In this document: positions 58,044 to 64,000 of the stretch, piece by piece | Layout of the letters: each line of letters starts with the position of its first letter | Numbering within the stretch: the stretch's first letter is position 1 | NCBI RefSeq assembly: GCF_964340395.1 | Contig: NC_135549.1 | Coordinates: 10,325,342-10,389,341, forward strand | Source: Glandiceps talaboti | Lineage: Eukaryota; Hemichordata; Enteropneusta; Spengelidae | DNA length: 64,000 nucleotides | Direction: 5' to 3' | Made by a program: the position numbers and the translations under genes | The notes under the pieces: generated by a model | Database searches by the model: none | What the model was told of the DNA's origin: nothing | Seen by the model: the letters and a program-made list of their open reading frames with translations, nothing else

Positions 58044-58482
58044 GCTGTTGCTGCTGCAGACTTGCATGTACACTTCGTTTTTCAAACGGATCCCCTGTTT
58101 ATGTACATCTCTCGTTTTCTTTGTGAGACAGTAATCCACATCACATGAATTTATGCATCAACGCTACAGAGACGGGTCTAGAAACTGTCTAAATTCGTAG
58201 GCGTAGCTTCTAAATACCAGTTATACAACGTACACTTGAGTTCAGTTCGGGGTCAATACTGTTAAGAGTTCTTTCACCTTTAGTTCCTTACCTCATGTTG
58301 TAGTGATGACCTGGAGTTGACAAGGCTTGGGGAATTACGAACAAACCCAGTACCATGTACCAAACGTTAAAAACCCAATTCTTAACATGAAAGCGAACTG
58401 CTTCATTCACACGACACAAAAAGTACAGACTAATGATGACGGCGATGAGCGAAGAAAATATGAACTGCACGAATATAGCCAT
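49754..58482 (-). CDS. AGPAT1/2-like: 1-acyl-sn-glycerol-3-phosphate acyltransferase (AGPAT1/2 type), 6 exons, 279 aa
   Basis: Acylates lysophosphatidic acid with acyl-CoA to phosphatidic acid in the ER membrane, for phospholipid and triacylglycerol synthesis. Exons on the minus strand: 58292-58482, 52977-53116, 51935-52113, 51003-51104, 50312-50384, 49754-49908; 840 nt with stop, phases closing. Exon 1 encodes hydrophobic N-terminal segments and a TAA codon directly precedes its ATG. Motif I NHQSALD is at residues 102-108, GTIFIDR at 143-149, motif III YPEGTR at 176-181 followed by [16 protein letters not shown], and motif IV VPVIPVV at 205-211. The active-site His and Asp are both present. 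Motif II reads AKKSL where AKREL is usual. Length matches animal AGPAT1/2 (278-283 aa). Whether it corresponds to paralogue 1 or 2 cannot be decided by eye. It is convergent with WASHC4. Intron 1 (5.2 kb) is full of repeats. Confidence 0.94.
50105..50300. repeat. Minisatellite next to AGPAT exon 5
   Basis: Units of about 31 and 62 bp alternate CACCACCATTACCC and CAATTCCATTATCCC types around CACATCAATTCCCCCATA. They end just before the donor of exon 50312-50384. Confidence 0.8.
50691..50746. repeat. CA microsatellite
   Basis: About 27 CA units in AGPAT intron 4. Confidence 0.95.
53535..53820 (-). mobile_element. tRNA-derived SINE
   Basis: Read on the minus strand, the head holds an A-box-like segment (GATTAGCTGGTATA, 53781-53794) and a B box (GGTTCAAGCC, 53751-53760) about 20-30 bases later, as in RNA polymerase III promoters. 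A body follows that includes a GTTTTCCCCAGGTACTCCGG-type stretch. The 3' end is AT-rich and terminates in an ATT run. It lies in AGPAT intron 1. The SINE family was not identified. Confidence 0.6.
54280..54662. mobile_element. Foldback element with iterated terminal inverted repeats and 8-bp target duplication
   Basis: CTTTCAAC occurs exactly at both borders (54272-54279 and 54663-54670), as expected of hAT-type 8-bp duplications. Both ends contain several copies of a motif of about 15 bp, TTTCAACTCGTCCCA or TTTCAACTCGCCCCA. They read inward on the left (54295-54375) and in reverse complement on the right (54577-54650). The central 200 bp carry no transposase. Confidence 0.75.
55735..55905 (-). 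pseudogene. Decayed copy of the AGPAT first exon
   Basis: On the minus strand this stretch aligns with the exon at 58292-58482, best over the part encoding [13 protein letters not shown] (about 55825-55865), where many bases match. A one-base deletion and stop codons break the frame. The copy still ends in a GAG/gtgag donor-like sequence, as the intact exons do. It lies inside AGPAT intron 1, immediately next to the 1.07-kb inverted-repeat element. The alignment was made by eye and its outer limits are approximate. Confidence 0.5.
55915..56984. mobile_element. 1.07-kb element with long terminal inverted repeats
   Basis: The arm 55915-55993 and the arm 56913-56984 are reverse complements with few mismatches over about 75 bp, starting TAAGGGTACCTAAAACATTA. 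GAGAC/GTCTC motifs are iterated inside both arms. The middle contains smaller palindromes (ATGGATGTACATCCAT near 56223) and a CTA run (56678-56701). No transposase frame was seen. It directly abuts the decayed AGPAT exon copy. Confidence 0.75.
57451..57473. repeat. Poly(C) run
   Basis: More than 20 consecutive C residues in AGPAT intron 1. A G-rich tandem repeat (GGTGGGGGTGGGGG, TAAAGGCTTATG) follows at 57778-57860, and a TTG/GTT run at 57987-58053. Confidence 0.9.
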
Positions 58483-59120
58483 TTATACCGTTTTTTTGAA
58501 ATGGCAGATAAATAGATGGAGACAGTTCTCGGCTACTGGTGGAACGATTTTACGGTGTATACAGCTAGCTATACACAGAAATGTGTTTTGGTTTCCTAAC
58601 GACCTTGGCTTGCGTTGTACATTGTGTGTCCTTTTACGTAAATACATGTGCATGTGACGCTGACATCATTCACAGCTGTTTGTTATGATGTTTTGATGCC
58701 GAACCAGTACACACTGTCATACATTAGCGCTCCATTTTGTACGGAGAAGTGCACTTCTCTTTATCACCTATCTGTAGCAAATACTTTATGAATACACAGT
58801 TCATACAACAGTCGCGAATTTGACGTTCGTGAACTGTTATTCGGCTGTAGGATCCGTCGACCGTACGTCGGGTCTCGACGACCTGAGGCCACAGATTCCC
58901 CTTCGCTGGAACAGGAAATTGAATAAACGCGCAGTACATGTACGGGATCTCGTACATCCAGAGACCACCTACGCGCACGCAACCACAACTTGAACAACTA
59001 TTGCGCGTAATCATAACATGTATAAGAAGAGAACGTTACACCATGTTCCTCTCCAAACTCGTGATTGATCGATCTTTTCGTAATTCACACTTTAATATTT
59101 TACGGTCTCCGTGTCTTTAA
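58483..59120 (-). promoter_or_regulatory. CpG-rich upstream region of the AGPAT exon at 58.4 kb
   Basis: From about 58700 to 59000 CpG dinucleotides are far denser than in the rest of the window, which fits an unmethylated promoter for the AGPAT first exon at 58292-58482. A 96-codon minus-strand frame (58724-59014) crosses it. I do not recognise that protein and it may simply reflect the base composition. Confidence 0.4.
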
Positions 59121-60800
59121 TACTTGGGATCCTTTGGAGCTCCATGAAAACTTCGCGGAAACCGCGGAACAGTACAGCCACCCACATCACAGAGCTAGAC
59201 CGGGGACTGTGAGCCACCACAAATTATTCGCGTTGTACTTAAAAATAGTGACCCGTGATTCATCCACAAAACAATCCACCCCCACCCCCCGACATCTGTT
59301 GACAAGAAATATTATTATATTATTATATTATTATATTATTAGTTATTCTTCTTGTGCTTGCAAAAGACACTCTAGATTCTCAAAGCACAATACAGCACAC
59401 TGCATAGTTAATTTTACTTCTTACATTTACAGTAATTTTAAGTGTATCTGGTAAATTGCTATCCCAAATCCATTGCTTCACTGACAGGAACCCTATGAGA
59501 AGTATGATTGTCTGTTCATGGACATGCAAAATATTCATGGTTTAGTAACCAAAAGTTCTAGGATATATCTTAGATTGAGTGAACTATTACCATTATAGAT
59601 TAATTCAGCTAATTGTAAAGTACAATATTAGAAATGGAGTTAATATAATTGTAAACCTAGGGATTTCAGTAAGCTTCATAGGGAGAGAACTCACGGGATG
59701 GAAACAGTATGGGGAGAGGGTGCACGCTACGCGCGCCCGCTGCTATACAAGCGCGGGAGGGTTGGGAGGGGGTGTCCCCCTCCCACGGTAAGAGCTTTTT
59801 GAAAAAATGAACACCATTTGGAGGCCATTTAGAGCACTAAAAGTATCACTAATTTTAGGGTTTCGAAAGTTTAAATCATTTCAAGTCATATTGACACAAA
59901 TAATAATTTAAAAAAAGATCAAGTAGAAAGTGAGAAAATTTGGGGAAAACATGCACAGTGGAGATCAGTTACCACTTACATATACACATTCATTACTTTG
60001 TAAATTATTGGCTATGTTTGTGTGCAATTCAACATGTTTAGGTCAATGGAGGCACAGATTTTAGAGTCAGTCCATCCAGGAAATTTCAAGGTATTTCATT
60101 TCTTATGAGTTACGTGTACAGCTACACATGCAAGTTTTTATATCACATGGTGACACAATGCAACTCATGGCCAGCAGTATTTCTAACAAAACTGTTGCTT
60201 AAAAGGTGCAATGTTATGACTCCATGTCATATGCTTGGGATGTATCAAGAGACAAAGAGTTTTAATATGTTATATCTGAACGTATATTTATAGCCATAGT
60301 TTATGGTTTATTGTATGCACATACAGGGTGGTTCATGATCTCGTTCAGTTGTTGAAAATAAGGTGACCCCCCCCCCCTTTATTAAACTTTGTAAAAATGA
60401 TGACCCCCCCCCTTCTTTGAGTCCTAAATTAAGGTGCCCCCCCCCCCGATTTACCCCCCCCCCCGGCCGTAAAAACTGATCGCTCCCTTATATGTTTCTC
60501 GTTCTTCTTCTGTTTATGGCAAATTGTTCCTGGGGAAGTTGACATAATTATTAGTATAACATGTACAGGAAGCGAAAGTAAAGTTGTATTGACCATATTA
60601 TCAAGCGAAGGGAAAGCTAGAGGATCGAGGACGAAAAGTTATTTCGTCATTTTAATCTTACCATTTCATCGACTTTTTGGCTACTCTATGAAAGTGAAGA
60701 CTTCACCATAACAAATATAGACAAACCCCCACCTATGTTTTACATACTTTGTAACAGTACCAAACTAAACATATAAAGTTTGTGGATGCAGCATGCTAAG
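59121..60800. other. Repeat-bearing region upstream of AGPAT
   Basis: No gene seen. It contains ATTAT runs (59314-59342), a GC-rich segment at 59700-59800 (GTGCACGCTACGCGCGCCCG, then GGGGGTGTCCCCC) that looks like a dispersed repeat end, and a poly(C)-rich segment at 60325-60490 with four C runs alternating with short AT-rich spacers. Confidence 0.5.
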
Positions 60801-61070
60801 CTATGTAAAAATGTGGCTACGGGTATCATTACCTCCAGACCGTAGAACAAGACAGAGGTGACATATGACATCTTGATACCATAGACCCTCAACCAACGGG
60901 TCTGTGATTATACCACTCATAAACTTGAGATATACATCCGGTCGAAATGTAGATGCAAGAGCAAGACTCAAATGGCGAATAATTTTTCCTTCTTCTTTTT
61001 CTCCTATTTATTACAAACTGTTCCTGGGGAAATTGGCAGAATTACTTACACAAAATACAGGAAGCGCAGA
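60500..61070. repeat. Pair of diverged direct repeats around the truncated AGPAT exon copy
   Basis: About 60505-60590 and 60985-61070 share CTTCTTCT, ACTGTTCCTGGGGAA(A/G)TTG, and CAGGAAGCG. The truncated first-exon copy lies between them, so a local duplication of about 480 bp is likely. Confidence 0.6.
60801..60876 (-). pseudogene. Truncated copy of the AGPAT first exon at 62.9 kb
   Basis: About 75 bp closely match the 5' part of the exon at 62714-62913, with only a few mismatches. It would encode MSYVTSVLFYGLEVMIPVAT from an ATG at 60871. The match then ends abruptly and no NMR/GT donor follows. It is a partial duplicate, too short to serve as an AGPAT N-terminus. Confidence 0.7.
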
Positions 61071-61229
61071 AATTAACTTTATATCTTCAAAGTAACAGCG
61101 CCCGCTACAGCCACAATTGAGGTTTCGGCTAGATTTTACATGTAATATTATACAAGGCTAACATTGAAGACACGTACGGTGTAAAATAAGGCCCATTATT
61201 CAATCCCAGGCTTTCACATTAGTGCTCTC

Positions 61230-61890
61230 CATAGGGATGTGTAGTATTTCTTAGATTGTTTTTCTTGCTTACATACAGACTAAATATAACAAAGCTCTGG
61301 AATTCACTGCCAACTGACATTAAACTTGCACCAACTATTGATTGTTTCAAAAGAAAACTGAAGACACATTTGTTTTGTAAAGCCTACGGTGTGGATTAAC
61401 CATCCAGCGCAACTGAACAGAACTTTGCCTGGATTTTGGCGCTCTACAAGTTATTTTGATTGATTTATTGATTGAACAATGTTTTGATCATGACTTGAAT
61501 ATATTGCCCCTACCGTTTAGTTATTTTATAGTACAGATCGTATATTGATGCATTTTATAGTAGCAGGATTCGTGTGGTATTTTCCTTGGAAAAACAACAA
61601 TCTAAGCAATAATACATGTCCATGTGATGCTCTCTAAGGCGCCATAGGGATCAGAAACAATCTTTGACCAGGATCAGCTCCTTCCGTAGCTCTACCAGAC
61701 AATAGGGACGTGTAATATTTCATAGATTGTTGTTTTCCTGGTCTACAGACTAAATATAACAACCTTTTTACTATATATTCCTACCTGTAAGGAGAAAAGA
61801 GTATTTCTACTATAGCATAGAGATTGATACATTTGTAGCAGTAAGCTTCGTACGATATTTTCCTAAGAAAATCTATAGATTACGCGCCCC
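61230..61890. mobile_element. Inverted-repeat elements containing a LINE 3' end
   Basis: Arms with CTTAGATTGTT recur at about 61230-61270 (plus) and 61588-61628 (reverse complement). A related plus-orientation arm lies at 61694-61735 and a diverged end at 61830-61885. Between the first pair, 61281-61400 encodes LWNSLPTDIKLAPTIDCFKR followed by KLKTHLFCKAY and a stop. This resembles the C-terminal tail of non-LTR reverse transcriptases, and is followed by a GCGCTCTACAAG and TTGATTGATT tail. Confidence 0.55.
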
Positions 61891-62460
61891 TGTGTACCAG
61901 ACAACTGCTTTTCACATCCAATTTTGAATAATTTGAATTATTGTGGACAACGTAATCAAGGCTGATTGGGTCGACAGAGGGGTGTGTATACCACGAAGTT
62001 GTAGGATTAATGGTGACAAAGTCTAAACACGGGGTTCACCTTGGACGAGAAGTTAATTGTTATCATGATACCTTGGCCCATACCACCGATAGGGATCACA
62101 AAGCAATGGCGATATGCTAATGGTGCTCGTGTTCTAGCTCTGACACACCCATCAGTGTTACACTGTCTGGTTCTCTGTAAACCAAGGTGTAACTGTATGG
62201 CTCTGGACCCACTACTAGTGAAAAACTCGTCTAGTATATTCATCAGGCTAGGGGAACACTGGTTCACTACTGTTAGTAAACAAGAAATACAGGTAAAACT
62301 TTACGAGGAGCATTCAGTTTACATACATGTATGATTTTGTAAAACAGTAATTATTATAAGAAAATGAAGACCACCATATAAACACAAACTTAGACCCACC
62401 ACACTTATTTTTTTTTCAAATGGGTTACTTTGTAGTATAGTACTAAACTAACATTAAGTC

Positions 62461-62474
62461 AGTAGTAGCTGTAG

Positions 62475-62562
<88 letters not shown>

Positions 62563-62607
62563 TGTTGTTGTTGTTGTTGTTGCTGTTATTGTTGCTGCTG
62601 CTGCTGC

Positions 62608-62671
<64 letters not shown>

Positions 62672-62685
62672 ACTACTACTACTAT
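62461..62685. repeat. Compound AGT / TTG / TGC trinucleotide array
   Basis: AGT units, then GTT, then TGC/GCT units, then CTA, ending about 30 bp from the donor of the AGPAT-like exon at 62714-62913. Confidence 0.95.
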
Positions 62686-62713
62686 AGTCCACTTAAAATA
62701 GCAGTAAACTCAC

Positions 62714-62913
62714 CTCATGTTGGTGACTTCCCCAGCAGCCAGCCATAGCTTGGGATTCAAAAGTAGAATTGACCCTACTATTATGTACCAAGAATAGAAA
62801 AGCATATCCCAGAATAGGAAACGCCATTTTCTGCGATATCTATATAAAAATGTGACTACGGGTATGATTACCACCAGACCGTAGAACAAGACAGAGGTGA
62901 CATATGACATCAT
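62714..62913 (-). CDS. Second intact AGPAT-like first exon (alternative first exon or start of a paralogue)
   Basis: An open exon begins MMSYVTSVLFYGLVVIIPV and ends in TNMR at a GT donor (gtgagt) in phase 2. The AGPAT exon at 58292-58482 ends in YNMR, also in phase 2. Like that exon it encodes two hydrophobic segments separated by a basic stretch (YRYRRKWR) and a WY.(V/I).G-type pattern. No second copy of the catalytic exons (NHQSxxD, YPEGTR) was seen between 58483 and 62713. The simplest reading is therefore an alternative promoter and first exon that splices to 53116, giving a protein of about 282 aa. It could instead be an orphan from a partial duplication. Confidence 0.65.
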
Positions 62914-64000
62914 TATATCACTTTATATCGTTGTACTTTCTCACTGAGTATAGGTATACACTCGGTCAGTATTTTAAGTCAGCGGTGTAAAAACTGGCTA
63001 ACAGGTGTCAGTACCTTTCGAGAGCTGTATCGGCCCCTAACTCGAACGAGATTGCGTTCAAGGCACTTTGCTTTTATTAGTAACCAATCAACTAAAAGAA
63101 CTTATATCGCAGATGGTGTTATATTTAGATTTACAACAGTTAATCTTGACGTTAATCTTAAAAATAATCATTGCTGTTGTATTGGTAGAGTATTGTCTTC
63201 TTTGGAGAAGTGGGTGATGAAGAAAAAGGCGAACACAGGTTTTATTTTATTTTTTCAAATTTGTCACTTCGTTTGTAGATTGTAAGATACTAGTACGTCG
63301 TGTTGTCCAGCCCTACCAGGCTTCTAAACCAATTAGTGTTGGCCGATAGCGTAGCACGAATGTCGTATCTTACAAACCACTTAAGTGTAGTACGTTTAAC
63401 TTTTGTTCCCGTTGAGTTGAACCCAAGTTATCACATGGTCATTAAGGGGAAACAAGAATGCAATTATCAAATAGAAGTGATATCATATTTACGATTAATC
63501 ATAATCATTATATTTTTAATATATTCTCGTTGTGGATTTTGTTGTTTCTCAACGCTACACGTACCATTGTAGGTATTGTATCATGATACAGATGCAACCA
63601 TTACGTACGTGTACTGGTGAAATTTGGCGACCAAACTGACAGGTGACAAGATGACATAGTTTGTATGTAGTATGTGAATTCGCTGATCGATGTTATAATG
63701 AAAGTGCACACATCGAAAGGCACTCATTCCACATTGCTCATCCTCCCACCTTGTACATAGTTGTACAAACAAATACACCCTAGGGTTTTAACAATTAATG
63801 AAAAGAACGAGGACGAGGACGGCGTCAGTAGATATCAGTCATTGAAATCATGAACTTTGGCCAACAATGACTCCAACTTGAAAAAAGACGTAATCCATAG
63901 AACCAAAATAGAAACAAGATGTGTATTAAATTTACCATACACAACGATCGATATTGAGAAGCTACTCTACAATATACTAGATGGCTCGAGTGTGAAACAC
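62914..64000. other. Right-hand end of the window, upstream of the second AGPAT-like first exon
   Basis: No coding exon was recognised in either strand. The region next to 62913 has scattered CpGs and could hold a promoter. No repeat of note was found. Confidence 0.4.

Noticed and set aside
62459-62692. Poly-Ser/Asn/Tyr frame
   Set aside because: Trinucleotide repeat artefact.

Overview
This is a eukaryotic, AT-rich window with GT-AG introns, many microsatellites and many small inverted-repeat elements. It reads as genomic DNA of a marine invertebrate animal. Intron density and exon phases match vertebrate orthologues closely, and there is a collagen/C1q secreted-protein gene. I cannot tell a lophotrochozoan from an invertebrate deuterostome by eye. 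No bacterial, viral or CRISPR features were seen.

Layout. (1) 554-17186, minus: the 5' part (13 exons, about 784 codons, running off the left edge) of a MAGI-type scaffold gene with PDZ0, guanylate-kinase-like, WW1, WW2, PDZ1 and PDZ2. (2) 17187-17762: a short head-to-head region between MAGI and the next gene. (3) 17763-46108, plus: a complete 37-exon gene for WASH complex subunit 4 (WASHC4/SWIP), 1185 aa, ending in an unusual polyproline tail. (4) 40090-40704, minus: an intronless secreted C1q-domain gene nested in WASHC4 intron 29. (5) 46109-49753: convergent intergenic and 3' UTR sequence. (6) 49754-58482, minus: a complete six-exon AGPAT1/2-type lysophosphatidic acid acyltransferase, 279 aa. 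(7) 58483-64000: repeat-rich upstream DNA holding a second intact AGPAT first exon (62714-62913) and a truncated copy (60801-60876). A decayed first-exon copy also lies inside AGPAT intron 1 (about 55735-55905).

The genes do not form one pathway. MAGI organises cell junctions, the WASH complex drives endosomal actin assembly, the AGPAT makes phosphatidic acid at the ER, and the C1q protein is secreted. Their link is architecture: a probable bidirectional promoter, a nested gene and duplicated first exons.

The introns hold most of the unusual structure. This includes a foldback element with 8-bp hAT-type target duplications and iterated inverted repeats, a 1.07-kb inverted-repeat element, a tRNA-derived SINE, a LINE tail, a 63-bp minisatellite built from 21-bp monomers, and several nuclear-receptor-like DR1 sites. 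I found no clear undescribed biological system. The best leads are the AGPAT first-exon array, the polyproline tail of WASHC4 and the foldback element.
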